From contig CANCOC010000007.1 in the NCBI GenBank assembly GCA_947379755.1, positions 1 through 64,000 on the forward strand: a stretch of 64,000 nucleotides of DNA. Direction: 5' to 3'. The DNA is from Alcaligenaceae bacterium. Its GTDB lineage: Bacteria; Pseudomonadota; Gammaproteobacteria; Burkholderiales; Burkholderiaceae_B. Under the pieces are notes generated by a model that was not told the DNA's origin, made no database searches, and saw only the letters and a list, made by a program, of their open reading frames with translations. Positions 25,917 through 34,666 of this stretch are shown piece by piece. Every line of letters begins with the position of its first letter. Within the stretch, counting starts at the first letter, position 1. A program made the position numbers and the translations under genes.

Positions 25917-27611
25917 ATGATGCTTAAGAACCCCGCCACCAAATATATTCCGTTCAAACCCTTTGAACGTGACTTTTCAGAGCGTACATGGCCCAGCAAG
26001 CGGATTACCCATCCTCCAATATGGATGAGTACTGACTTGCGTGACGGCAACCAGTCCCTGATCGAGCCCATGAGTGTTGAGCGCAAGCTCCGTTTTTTTG
26101 ACATGCTGATCAAGATTGGCTTCAAAGAAATCGAAGTCGGCTTTCCGTCCGCCTCGCAGACAGACTTTGATTTTGTTCGCGCCCTGGTTGATGAAAAGCG
26201 CATCCCGGACGACGTCACCATCATTGCCCTGACCCAGGCACGCCCTGAACTGATTGAGCGCACGGTAGAGGCTGCCGCAGGCGCCAAACAGGCAATGATC
26301 CATCTCTACAACGCCTGCGCACCGGGATTTCGCCGCATCGTCTTCAATATGAACCGCGCCGAAGTCAAGCAGGTGGCAATTGAAGGCACGCAGTGCGTGA
26401 TGGACTGCATGGCCAGGCATCCAGAAACCAACTGGTTCTATGAATACTCCCCAGAAGTCTTCAGCACCACCGAACCGGACTTTGCACTAGAAGTCTGCAA
26501 CGCAGTCACTGAGGTCTGGAAGCCAACCGTTCAAAAAAAGATCATCTACAACTTGCCTGCAACGATTGAGGCGACTACGCCCAACATGTATGCAGACCAG
26601 ATTGAGTACATGCACAATAATCTGAACAAGCGTGATTGCATCATTATCAGTCTGCATCCCCACAACGATCGCGGCACGGCAGTTGCCGCTGCTGAACTCG
26701 GCATCATGGCTGGCGGCGACCGGGTCGAAGGCTGCCTGTTTGGCAATGGCGAGCGGACCGGCAACGTGGATCTCGTCACCCTTGCACTGAATCTCTATAC
26801 ACAAGGCATTCATCCAGGCCTGGACTTCTCTGATATCGATGAGGTCCGCCGGTGCGTAGAAGACTGCAACCAGCTGCCCGTCCATCCACGTCATCCTTAT
26901 GCCGGGGATCTCGTATTTACTGCCTTTTCTGGTTCGCATCAGGATGCAATCAAAAAAGGCTTCGCCATCCAAAAAGCAGATGCCATCTGGGAAGTCCCTT
27001 ATTTGCCGATTGACCCTGCCGATCTGGGGCGCAGCTACGACGCAGTCATTCGCGTCAACAGTCAATCAGGCAAAGGTGGTGTCTCCTACCTGCTTGAACA
27101 GGAACACGGACTGGCTTTGCCACGTCGCCTGCAAATTGAATTCAGTCGTGCGATTCAACGTGTCACCGACGAAACCGGCAGCGAAGTCACTGCGAGCGCC
27201 GTCTATGACATATTCAATTCGGAGTATCTGGCACAAACCGCACCCTGGAGGCTGATCAAACATAGTATTACCGGCAATCCGAGCGCAGGAGAGGGTCAGC
27301 TCTTCACGATCGAGGCAGAGTTTGATGTCGGCGGCAAGCGCCGCATCCTGAGTGGCTCGGGTGACGGTGCCATTTCGGCTTTTGTGAATTGCCTGGGTAT
27401 CCCGGTGCGCATCATGGATTATCACGAGCACGCGATAGGCACCGGAACGGATACCCGCGCAGCCTGCTATGTTGAATCGCGCATCGATGATGCCGCGACA
27501 GGCTTTGGTGTGGGCATTGACCGGGATATCGTGACGGCCTCGTTCAAAGCAGTGCTCAGCGCGGTGAATCGTCATCTCAAGCTGACCCAGGAACTCAAGG
27601 CAGCGGCATAA
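25917..27611 (+). CDS. leuA: 2-isopropylmalate synthase
   Basis: A 564-aa enzyme that condenses acetyl-CoA with 2-oxoisovalerate, the first committed step of leucine synthesis. The HMGL-like barrel has the [11 protein letters not shown] motif and the metal-binding [12 protein letters not shown] motif, followed by [17 protein letters not shown]. The last 130 residues are the LeuA regulatory domain for leucine feedback. Length and sequence style match the long type-2 enzymes of Burkholderiales and yeast. GAGG stands eight bases upstream. It is monocistronic: a clear terminator follows, and a candidate leader peptide precedes. Confidence 0.97.
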   Translation: MMLKNPATKYIPFKPFERDFSERTWPSKRITHPPIWMSTDLRDGNQSLIEPMSVERKLRFFDMLIKIGFKEIEVGFPSASQTDFDFVRALVDEKRIPDDVTIIALTQARPELIERTVEAAAGAKQAMIHLYNACAPGFRRIVFNMNRAEVKQVAIEGTQCVMDCMARHPETNWFYEYSPEVFSTTEPDFALEVCNAVTEVWKPTVQKKIIYNLPATIEATTPNMYADQIEYMHNNLNKRDCIIISLHPHNDRGTAVAAAELGIMAGGDRVEGCLFGNGERTGNVDLVTLALNLYTQGIHPGLDFSDIDEVRRCVEDCNQLPVHPRHPYAGDLVFTAFSGSHQDAIKKGFAIQKADAIWEVPYLPIDPADLGRSYDAVIRVNSQSGKGGVSYLLEQEHGLALPRRLQIEFSRAIQRVTDETGSEVTASAVYDIFNSEYLAQTAPWRLIKHSITGNPSAGEGQLFTIEAEFDVGGKRRILSGSGDGAISAFVNCLGIPVRIMDYHEHAIGTGTDTRAACYVESRIDDAATGFGVGIDRDIVTASFKAVLSAVNRHLKLTQELKAAA

Positions 27612-27635
27612 CTTCGCATCAGGCTAGGCGTCCAC

Positions 27636-27667
27636 ATCCCTGGTTTGTTCAAACCAGGGATTTTTTA
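27636..27667 (+). terminator. Rho-independent terminator of leuA
   Basis: ATCCCTGGTTT and AAACCAGGGAT form an 11-bp perfect stem with a GTTC loop, followed directly by a T-run. It lies 25 bases after leuA. Confidence 0.95.
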
Positions 27668-27713
27668 TGTGCCGTCCTTGAATGATCGACGCCTTGGGCA
27701 CGTTGCTGCTCGC

Positions 27714-28499
27714 TCAATAAGGCTGACCCAGTGCTTTAAGCTCATCGTCTTCAAACCCTGCAGCACGGCGGGCCTCAAAATTAAAAGGTCCTTTTAATAC
27801 CGGTGCCGAATACTGACGGGCCAGTTCAGAGAAAGTCCGAACCGGATCAAGCCCGCGTTGCGTGCACAACCAGCGATACCAAAAATTGCCAACCGCCACA
27901 TGCCCAATTTCATCGCGCAAAATAATATCGATAATTGCAGCCCCCCTGGGATCGCCACCGCTGGCCAGCTTGTGACGCACCTGCGGTGAGGCATCAAGCC
28001 CTCGCGCTTCCAGCGTACGTGGCACCAGCGCGAGACGTGCCAAAGGATCGTCTTTGGTTCGCTCGGCCATATCCCACAAGCCATCATGGGTAGGAAAGTC
28101 TCCATACTGGTAGCCAAGCGACTGCAGATGGACATTCAACAAATTAAAGTGCAACGATTCTTCTTGCGCGACAATCATCCACTCTCGATAAAAAACTTCG
28201 GGCATCCCGGCAAAACGCCACACGACATCCAGCGCCAGGTTGATTGCGTTGAACTCAATATGCGCCAGTGCGTGAATCAGGACAGCACGCCCTTCTCTGG
28301 TGTGCACTGTGCGCTGTTTCAATTCTGCAGGTGGCACGATATTGAGTACAGGACGACCCGGGATAACAAGCGAAGGCACGAATGTCCTGGCGGTATCGAC
28401 GCTGGTATCCGGCAGGACCTGGTCAAGCAGGCTCGCTTTTTCAAGCCAGCTATCCTGACATAGAGCAGTAAGCGCGATGTGTCTGAGTTCCATGTCCAT
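27714..28499 (-). CDS. ferritin-like domain protein (DUF455)
   Basis: A 261-aa helical protein. The start at 28499 (MDMELRHIAL) is chosen because a longer frame would overlap the divergent gene. Candidate di-iron ligands are seen in HIEFNAINLALD, EESLHFNLL and DEIGHVAVGNFWYRWL (E plus two ExxH-like motifs), typical of ferritin-like four-helix bundles in the DUF455/MiaE-like group. The reaction is unknown. It is divergent from the DUF3429 membrane protein gene, 28 bases away. Confidence 0.85.
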   Translation of the reverse strand: MDMELRHIALTALCQDSWLEKASLLDQVLPDTSVDTARTFVPSLVIPGRPVLNIVPPAELKQRTVHTREGRAVLIHALAHIEFNAINLALDVVWRFAGMPEVFYREWMIVAQEESLHFNLLNVHLQSLGYQYGDFPTHDGLWDMAERTKDDPLARLALVPRTLEARGLDASPQVRHKLASGGDPRGAAIIDIILRDEIGHVAVGNFWYRWLCTQRGLDPVRTFSELARQYSAPVLKGPFNFEARRAAGFEDDELKALGQPY

Positions 28500-28527
28500 G
28501 CTTTTTATATCTAGTAAGATGTAGTTT

Positions 28528-29037
28528 ATGTCTGATCTGCTTGATGCTGCCAAAGACCCGAACGCACTGGGTCAACTGCCTTCGCGAATCCCGCCCGGCG
28601 CCCTGATCCCAGGCCTGCTGGGCTTGCTGCCTTTCTGGGGACTCGCACTTTCGACCGTGATAGATACAGGATTTACGCCCGTTCTGGCTATTGTCACCCT
28701 GGTCATGTATGGCGCGGTGATTCTGAGTTTTGTCGGTGCGCTCTGGTGGGGCCTCGCCGTGCACGCTCCCGCAAGCGCTCCTCGCAATACGATGTTTGTC
28801 TGGAGCGTCATACCCGCGCTCGTCGGCTGGGCGGCCACGCTTGTCTCACCAGAAATTGGCTTGCGTATGCTGATGTCGGGACTGGCACTTCAATGGTTAC
28901 TCGATAATATGCTGATGCGCAAAGTGCCGGGTCTCGTACCGCGCTGGGTCTTCAGGCTCAGGACCATACTGACCGTGGGTGCCGTGAGCGCCCTAGCATT
29001 TGCCTGGTGGCAACTCGTTGCCACGCCGTCGGTCTGA
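28528..29037 (+). CDS. DUF3429 (TMEM69-like) inner-membrane protein
   Basis: A 169-aa membrane protein with about five hydrophobic segments (IPGLLGLLPFWGLAL, AIVTLVMYGAVILSFVG, FVWSVIPALVGWAA, LMSGLALQWLLD, ILTVGAVSALAFAW). The SFVGALWWG segment and the PGALIPGLLGLLPF motif are typical of DUF3429/TMEM69. No function is established. It is divergent from the DUF455 gene and converges on the SET gene. Located in the inner membrane. Confidence 0.85.
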   Translation: MSDLLDAAKDPNALGQLPSRIPPGALIPGLLGLLPFWGLALSTVIDTGFTPVLAIVTLVMYGAVILSFVGALWWGLAVHAPASAPRNTMFVWSVIPALVGWAATLVSPEIGLRMLMSGLALQWLLDNMLMRKVPGLVPRWVFRLRTILTVGAVSALAFAWWQLVATPSV

Positions 29038-29056
29038 TCCAGGCAACGATCTACAT

Positions 29057-29569
29057 TCAACCGGCAACTTTTTTAGCTTTCGCTGCGGACTTTTTGACAG
29101 ATATCGCCAGCATCGTCCCACGGCATGTCTCTGCGCCACAACGGCACAGGTATTGAGCCTTGACCTTTTTGGTCAGTTTTTCACCCTCGATTGCCAAGCC
29201 ATAATCGTAATTCAGCTCTTCACCGCGCTTGATGTCGCGCTTGGCCATGATGTAGACACGCTTGCCACCCTTGCCTTCAGAACTTTCGCAATTCGGTGCA
29301 CAGGCGTGATTGATCCAGCGCGCTTCATTTCCTTCATCATTGCCGTCGATGACTTTGCCAGAACTGAGTGAAAAGAAAAAAGTATGAAAAGGATCATCAG
29401 GATTCGTAGGATGACGGCGATCCGCTTCCTTCGCACTGATGGTCTTGCCACCATACTCAATAATCTTGGTACCAACGGGAATCGCGCGCGCCGCGAACAC
29501 ACCATTTCCATGCACTTTGGAGGTCCGCACAATGTGCCAGGGCTTTTCAGTTGTCGTCATCAGTTTCAA
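29057..29569 (-). CDS. SET-domain protein-lysine methyltransferase
   Basis: A 170-aa protein that is essentially one SET domain. It shows HGNGVFAARAIPVGTKIIEYGG, the S-adenosylmethionine-site motif INHACAPNC (Asn87-His88), the catalytic Tyr motif ELNYDYG (around Tyr121-Tyr123) and a post-SET zinc-type CRCGAETC (Cys142-Cys149). All key residues look intact. SET enzymes methylate protein lysines; bacterial examples include Chlamydia NUE acting on histone-like proteins. Its C-terminus is Lys/Ala-rich. It starts six bases after panB in an apparent topB-panB-SET run. Target unknown. Confidence 0.9.
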   Translation of the reverse strand: MKLMTTTEKPWHIVRTSKVHGNGVFAARAIPVGTKIIEYGGKTISAKEADRRHPTNPDDPFHTFFFSLSSGKVIDGNDEGNEARWINHACAPNCESSEGKGGKRVYIMAKRDIKRGEELNYDYGLAIEGEKLTKKVKAQYLCRCGAETCRGTMLAISVKKSAAKAKKVAG

Positions 29570-29575
29570 TCAAAA

Positions 29576-30397
29576 TCAGGTTGGTTTTACAGCAAAACAA
29601 TGTTGTGGCTCCGGGAATTTCCCGGCACGTACTTCGTCAGCATAGCGCTGCACGGCCTGACGCATGACCTCTTCAACATTGGCATAACGTTTGACGAATT
29701 TTGGCACACGCTCGCCACTCAGACCAAGGATGTCTTCCGTCACCAGGATCTGGCCATCGCATGAAACAGAGGCGCCAATGCCAATGGTAGGAATGGAAAT
29801 TTTTTCTGTGATTTCAGCGCCGAGCGCTTCTGCTACGCCTTCGAGCACGACACCAAACGCTCCCGCCTGTTCCAGGGCCTGTGCATCAGCAAGAATCCGT
29901 GCAGCAGACTCCGGCGTACGGCCCTGTGCGAGGTATCCACCCATGGTGTTGACGTGCTGTGGCATCAAGCCTACATGTCCCAGGACGGGAATGCCTCGGC
30001 TGACCAGATATTGAACTGTCTCGGCCATGACCGCACCGCCTTCGAGCTTGACCGCATCCGCGCCCTGAGCCACGAGATAGGCCGCACTTCGGAAGGCCTG
30101 GGCAACAGACTCCTGGTAACTGCCAAAAGGCATGTCTGCAACCACACAGGCATGGCGCGTACCCCGCACGACCGCAGCGGTGTGTTGCCCCATTTGTTCA
30201 AGCGTGATGCTCAGGGTGTTGGGTAGTCCATACGCCACCATCGCCGTCGAATCACCAATCAGGACAAAGTCCAGATAGTCATCAATGATGCGCGCCGTCG
30301 AGACGTTATGTGCCGTCAGCGCAACAATTTTGCGCTGACCCTTGCATGCGCGCAGTTGCGGAACGGTTACGCGCTTAACTTCAACATGTACGCTCAA
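29576..30397 (-). CDS. panB: 3-methyl-2-oxobutanoate hydroxymethyltransferase
   Basis: A 273-aa enzyme that transfers a hydroxymethyl group from methylene-tetrahydrofolate to 2-oxoisovalerate to make ketopantoate for pantothenate and CoA. Family segments are present: IVALTAHNVSTARIID, VLIGDSTAMVAYG, VADMPFGSYQ, AVKLEGGAVM, PVLGHVGLMPQHVNTMGG and ISIPTIGIGAS. The length matches the family. panC is not adjacent; the gene sits between topB and the SET gene on the same strand. Cytoplasmic. Confidence 0.96.
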   Translation of the reverse strand: MSVHVEVKRVTVPQLRACKGQRKIVALTAHNVSTARIIDDYLDFVLIGDSTAMVAYGLPNTLSITLEQMGQHTAAVVRGTRHACVVADMPFGSYQESVAQAFRSAAYLVAQGADAVKLEGGAVMAETVQYLVSRGIPVLGHVGLMPQHVNTMGGYLAQGRTPESAARILADAQALEQAGAFGVVLEGVAEALGAEITEKISIPTIGIGASVSCDGQILVTEDILGLSGERVPKFVKRYANVEEVMRQAVQRYADEVRAGKFPEPQHCFAVKPT

Positions 30398-30425
30398 TTA
30401 AACCTCAGCGATCATTGGGTTGAAC

Positions 30426-33104
30426 TTACTCAGCATCTACAGCTTTGGCTGCCACTTTTTTAACAGACTTCTTTGCAGCAGGTTTCTTCGCGGTTTTAGT
30501 TGCGGTTTTTTTTGCAGTCTTAGTTGCAGTCTTAGTTGCAGTTTTGGCTGCGGTTTTAGTGGCAGTTTTCGTCGCTGTCTTTGTCGCTTTTTTAGCAGCG
30601 GTTTTGGTTGCGGTTTTAGCCCCAGTCCGTCCGGCAGTCTTGCCTCCCGGCTTTTCCGGACGCGCCTCAAACTCAAAGCTCACCTTACCATCCGCGCCGC
30701 GTGACAAGTAAGCCTTGAATTTGCGATTGGTCCGGCTCGAAACAAAACCTTCCAGCAAATCCGTTTTGCCCGTGGTCAGCAGTTTGACCATTTGCTCAGC
30801 ACTGATCTCTTGCTGCAAAATCACTTTACCCGAACGGAAATCACAATTGCGTTCCGGTCCGACAGATTTTTCGCAGATATAGCTCATCCCGTGTTCAAAC
30901 ACGCGCGCTGCGCATTTAGGACAAGCACCCAGTGGCGTATGACCGGAGAAATCCACGGGTTCATTGGACTCTTCGTCACGCTGACCAAAGTCAAACTCAA
31001 GCTTGCAATCGGGATCGAGCTTAAGGATCGCAGCAAACGGACGCCCCATTTTGCTGATGAATCCCTGCATTGGGCCAATGCGTTTATCGATCATCAGTGT
31101 TTCAACTTCGGCGGGTTCAAACGTCCGGCCACCAGGATGTTTACCAATCGAAAAGTCACATGCAGTGCAGGCATAGCGGCGATAATTTTCTTTCACCACA
31201 CCACCGCACTTGGGACAAGGTGTCGCGAGCGTCGCATAGTCACCTGGCACCGTATCGCGATCATATTCCTTGGCACGCTTGACGATGACTTGTGTCATCT
31301 GGGCGATTTCCTGCATAAATGCCTGGCGCTGCAGTTCGCCCTGCTCAATCTGCTTGAGCTTGTGTTCCCACTCACCTGTTAACTCTGGTGAAGTCAGCTC
31401 CTTAACTCCGAGACCATTGAGCAAGGTCATCAACTGTCGTGTCTTTGCCGTCGGCACGAGATCGCGCCCTTCGCGCCGCAGATAACTTTCGTTGATCAGC
31501 CCCTCAATAATCGAGGCACGTGTGGCCGGTGTGCCCAGCCCGTTGGCGGACATCGCTTCGCGCAGCTCTTCGTCCTCGACGAGCTTGCCGGCGCCTTCCA
31601 TTGCGGACAACAGCGTGCCTTCGTTATACCGGGCAGGAGGCCGGGTCGCGAGCCCGACGGACACAACATCCTCGGTACGCACTGTTTCACCCTCGGCGAC
31701 AGCAATCAGTGTCGCATCTTCGTCCTGTATTTCACGGCCGTAGACAGCAAGCCATCCGGGCGCCACCAGAACCTTGCCTTCCGTTTTGAACTGATGCGAC
31801 TGGACCGTCGTAATCCGCGTGGTCATCCGGTATTCGGCGGCCGGGAAAAACACCGCCAGAAAACGCTTGACCACAAGGTCGTATAGCTTGGCTTCTGCCT
31901 CGCTCAGTTCTTTTGGAATCTGCAGCGTTGGAATGATTGCAAAGTGATCTGATACTTTTTTATTGTCAAAAATACGACGGTTGGGTTTCACCCAGCCATT
32001 TTTGGTAATCGTCGCTGCGTGCGGCGCCAGCGCGCGAATCACGCCCTGGCCTTGTGCAATGCCGGCGATCGCTTCTTTGACCGTGTTGATGTAATCCTCA
32101 GGCAGATAACGCGAATCCGTTCTTGGATAAGTCAATGCCTTGTGACGCTCGTACAGGCTTTGCGCAAGTGACAACGTGGTCTTTGCAGAAAAACCGAACC
32201 GGCCGTTCGCCTCACGCTGCAACGAAGTCAGATCGTAGAGCGCAGGCGATATTTCTGTCTTGGGCTTGGATTCTTCAGTGACCTGACCAGGCTGTTCACG
32301 GCATGCAGCAACCACACTTTTAGCTGCTGCCTCAATCCACAATCGCGATTCCCGCTGTTCGGGGTCTGCCGGGTTCTTTGAAAACTTTGGATCAAACCAG
32401 CGGCCTTCATACAGGCCCGCAGCAGCCACGAAAGTCGCGCGCACTTCCCAGTAATCACGGGGAACAAAATGACGGATTTTTTCTTCGCGCTCGGCCACGA
32501 TGGTCAACGTGGGTGTCTGCACACGCCCGACTGGCGTCTTGAAAAACCCACCATCCTTGCTGTTGAAGGCCGTCATGGCACGTGTACCGTTGATTCCAAC
32601 CAGCCAGTCCGCCTCGGCACGCGAGCGTGCGGCAGCTTCGAGGGGCTTCATCATGTCGTCCGAGCGCAGATTGTTGAATGCTTCGCGAATCGCATCCTGC
32701 GTCATTGACTGCAGCCACAAACGCTGGACTGGTTTGCTCACCCCCGAGTACTGCTGGATGTAGCGAAAAATCAGTTCACCCTCACGCCCGGCATCACAGG
32801 CATTGATCAGAGCGCTGACATCCTTGCGCTTGATCAGTTTGACCAGCATTTTGAGACGCTCGTTCGCTTTCTTGTCAGAGGGGTTAATCTCGAATGCGGG
32901 AGGAATCACCGGTAAATGGTTAAAACTCCACTTGCCCTTGACGGGATCGTTCGGAGCAATCAGGCTCAACAGATGGCCGACACTGGAAGAAAGCACATAG
33001 TGCTCGCTCTCAAAGTAGTCACCTTCACGAGTAAAACCACCCAGTGCACGCGAAATATCGAGTGCAACAGAGGGTTTCTCAGCAATGATCAAAGTTTTAG
33101 TCAT
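30426..33104 (-). CDS. topB: DNA topoisomerase III with Lys/Ala/Thr-rich tail
   Basis: An 892-aa type IA topoisomerase that passes single strands to decatenate DNA. The N-terminal TOPRIM domain begins LIIAEKPSVALDIS and contains ACDAGREGELI. The active-site Tyr326 lies in TYPRTDSRYLP. Two Cys-rich zinc-type segments follow (CPKCGGVVKENYRRYACTAC; CPKCAARVF). The last 65 residues are a repetitive A-K-T tail resembling histone H1-like proteins, longer and more basic than in E. coli TopB. Such tails bind DNA non-specifically. Followed by panB. Confidence 0.96.
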   Translation of the reverse strand: MTKTLIIAEKPSVALDISRALGGFTREGDYFESEHYVLSSSVGHLLSLIAPNDPVKGKWSFNHLPVIPPAFEINPSDKKANERLKMLVKLIKRKDVSALINACDAGREGELIFRYIQQYSGVSKPVQRLWLQSMTQDAIREAFNNLRSDDMMKPLEAAARSRAEADWLVGINGTRAMTAFNSKDGGFFKTPVGRVQTPTLTIVAEREEKIRHFVPRDYWEVRATFVAAAGLYEGRWFDPKFSKNPADPEQRESRLWIEAAAKSVVAACREQPGQVTEESKPKTEISPALYDLTSLQREANGRFGFSAKTTLSLAQSLYERHKALTYPRTDSRYLPEDYINTVKEAIAGIAQGQGVIRALAPHAATITKNGWVKPNRRIFDNKKVSDHFAIIPTLQIPKELSEAEAKLYDLVVKRFLAVFFPAAEYRMTTRITTVQSHQFKTEGKVLVAPGWLAVYGREIQDEDATLIAVAEGETVRTEDVVSVGLATRPPARYNEGTLLSAMEGAGKLVEDEELREAMSANGLGTPATRASIIEGLINESYLRREGRDLVPTAKTRQLMTLLNGLGVKELTSPELTGEWEHKLKQIEQGELQRQAFMQEIAQMTQVIVKRAKEYDRDTVPGDYATLATPCPKCGGVVKENYRRYACTACDFSIGKHPGGRTFEPAEVETLMIDKRIGPMQGFISKMGRPFAAILKLDPDCKLEFDFGQRDEESNEPVDFSGHTPLGACPKCAARVFEHGMSYICEKSVGPERNCDFRSGKVILQQEISAEQMVKLLTTGKTDLLEGFVSSRTNRKFKAYLSRGADGKVSFEFEARPEKPGGKTAGRTGAKTATKTAAKKATKTATKTATKTAAKTATKTATKTAKKTATKTAKKPAAKKSVKKVAAKAVDAE
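30429..30623 (-). repeat. topB: imperfect tandem repeat coding for the TopB basic tail
   Basis: Residues 828-892 of TopB are built from repeated Thr-Ala-Thr-Lys and Thr-Ala-Ala-Lys units ending in KKSVKKVAAK. At the DNA level the units are imperfect 12- and 15-base blocks. Such tracts can change copy number by slippage without loss of frame. Confidence 0.8.
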
Positions 33105-33185
33105 TCTTATCCAGAGACAGCTCTTAACAAAGTTATTCTGCCCGACTCAACACATCAGACTCGCCTGGCGCGGATCATCGGAGCA

Positions 33186-34079
33186 CTACTTGATGCCGTG
33201 CAAGTTAGCACGACTGTGGCGTTGTCCCCAAACGCGGGGTGCCAGTTGCCAGAAATTTTCAACATTTGAAACCGGCAAACGATCAAAACCGAGAGTCTGC
33301 CAGCTCTGTTGCAAAACCTCCAGAGGATGTGACAGATCAAGCGGGGCGGCTGCGTTTTGTTTAGATAGCTTCAAGCCCGCAGCATCCAGTACCAGTGGGA
33401 CATGCATGACCACGGGACTGGTATATCCAAGCATTTGAGCCAGTTGCTGCTGACGGGCCGTACTACTGAGCAGATCTTCGCCACGGACAATGTGTGTCAC
33501 TGCGCTGGCGGCGTCATCGACCACAACGGCTAACTGGTAGGCCCAGACCCCATCGGCACGCCTGAGGACAAAGTCACCGACCGCCTGAGCGACGTTTTGC
33601 TTCTGATCGCCCAGCCAGCGGTCTTTAAAGCTTACGACCCCCTCTGGTACACGCAGACGCCAGGAAAGCGCCTGGCGGCCTTTCTGCAAGCCCTGGCGGC
33701 ATGTTCCGGGGTAAGGACGTTCGTTGTCGCCAGGCTGGCCCTGCAGGCGCAAAACAGAATCTGAAATCTCGCGCCGCGTGCACGAACAGGGATAAACAAG
33801 ATTTAGAGACAAAAGAGTGTCAAATACCTGCTGGTAGACAGACAATCGGCCAGATTGGAACAAAATCTCGCGATCCCAGTGCATACCAAGCAGCTGAAGC
33901 TGCTGCTGAATCAGCTCAGCCGCGCCATGAACAACCCTTGGCGTATCAAGGTCTTCCATACGAACCAGCCAGGAGCCGCCCTGGGCACGCGCGTCCGCAT
34001 AACTCGCGATCGCGGTGACTGCAGAGCCCAGGTGCAACGGACCACTCGGGCTAGGGGCAAACCGACCGATGTACGACAC
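33186..34079 (-). CDS. gluQ: glutamyl-Q tRNA(Asp) synthetase
   Basis: A 297-aa truncated glutamyl-tRNA synthetase paralogue, lacking the anticodon-binding domain, which attaches Glu to queuosine in tRNA(Asp). The HIGH-like motif is in [16 protein letters not shown], a CSCTRREI zinc-type motif follows, then the KMSKS-like LKLSKQN. The family-typical [15 protein letters not shown] segment is also seen. It lies between smg and topB on the same strand, in the order smg, gluQ, topB. Confidence 0.93.
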   Translation of the reverse strand: MSYIGRFAPSPSGPLHLGSAVTAIASYADARAQGGSWLVRMEDLDTPRVVHGAAELIQQQLQLLGMHWDREILFQSGRLSVYQQVFDTLLSLNLVYPCSCTRREISDSVLRLQGQPGDNERPYPGTCRQGLQKGRQALSWRLRVPEGVVSFKDRWLGDQKQNVAQAVGDFVLRRADGVWAYQLAVVVDDAASAVTHIVRGEDLLSSTARQQQLAQMLGYTSPVVMHVPLVLDAAGLKLSKQNAAAPLDLSHPLEVLQQSWQTLGFDRLPVSNVENFWQLAPRVWGQRHSRANLHGIK

Positions 34080-34094
34080 TGCTGCGCCCGCCTG

Positions 34095-34553
34095 TCAATG
34101 CAGCAGGCGGTCTTCGTCGTCGCGCAACAATTCTTCGAGAATCAGATGATCGACTTCAGACTCCTGACTCCAGAGCACCATCAGGGCGATGATCTTGATC
34201 TTTTGCAGCGACATCGGCGAATCAGCGGTAGCCATCGCCCGGTCAATCACGATTTCTCGCAGCGCAGGCGACAGAGCACCCGTAACCTCGAGGAACGTGA
34301 TGAAACCAATCGGACCTGCACCCAGAAACTGTTGTTCGCTATCGGCATAGACACGCGTACCACTACCGGGCGACTGCGACAGACCAACGCACTGCTCGGT
34401 GGTCTCGGCCAAGCCGACAAGCCACCCCAGCGCATCATCAATGTCTGTGTGCTCGAACCCTGCTGCGGCGAGGCGTTTGGCCAGCACCTCGGCCGAAGGA
34501 CAGGCCTCAGGGGTGTAGTAGTTCTCGAACAGGTAAACCAGAATATCAAACAT
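34095..34553 (-). CDS. smg: Smg family protein (DUF494)
   Basis: A 152-aa protein of the Smg/DUF494 family. The N-terminus MFDILVYLFENYYTPEACP is the family signature, and the FLGAGPIGFITFLEVTGALSP segment fits too. The function is not established; smg often lies next to dprA and topA, and here it is followed by gluQ (15-base gap) and topB. A minus-strand hairpin with T-run lies about 20 bases before the start. Cytoplasmic. Confidence 0.93.
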   Translation of the reverse strand: MFDILVYLFENYYTPEACPSAEVLAKRLAAAGFEHTDIDDALGWLVGLAETTEQCVGLSQSPGSGTRVYADSEQQFLGAGPIGFITFLEVTGALSPALREIVIDRAMATADSPMSLQKIKIIALMVLWSQESEVDHLILEELLRDDEDRLLH

Positions 34554-34572
34554 GATCTAAACGGGCTCCTGT

Positions 34573-34601
34573 TAAAAAATCGGGGCAATGACTGCCCGAT
34601 A
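34573..34601 (-). terminator. probable terminator after liuD
   Basis: On the minus strand an ATCGGGCA/TGCCCCGAT hairpin (one bulged base) is followed by a T-run. It would end the liu operon, whose last gene stops at 34667. Its closeness to the smg start (20 bases) also allows an attenuator role for smg. Confidence 0.6.
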
Positions 34602-34666
34602 TGATTTTACTCTACGCCCAAAATGCCCTGCCGACAATCACTACGCACATATTTATTTTTATGACC

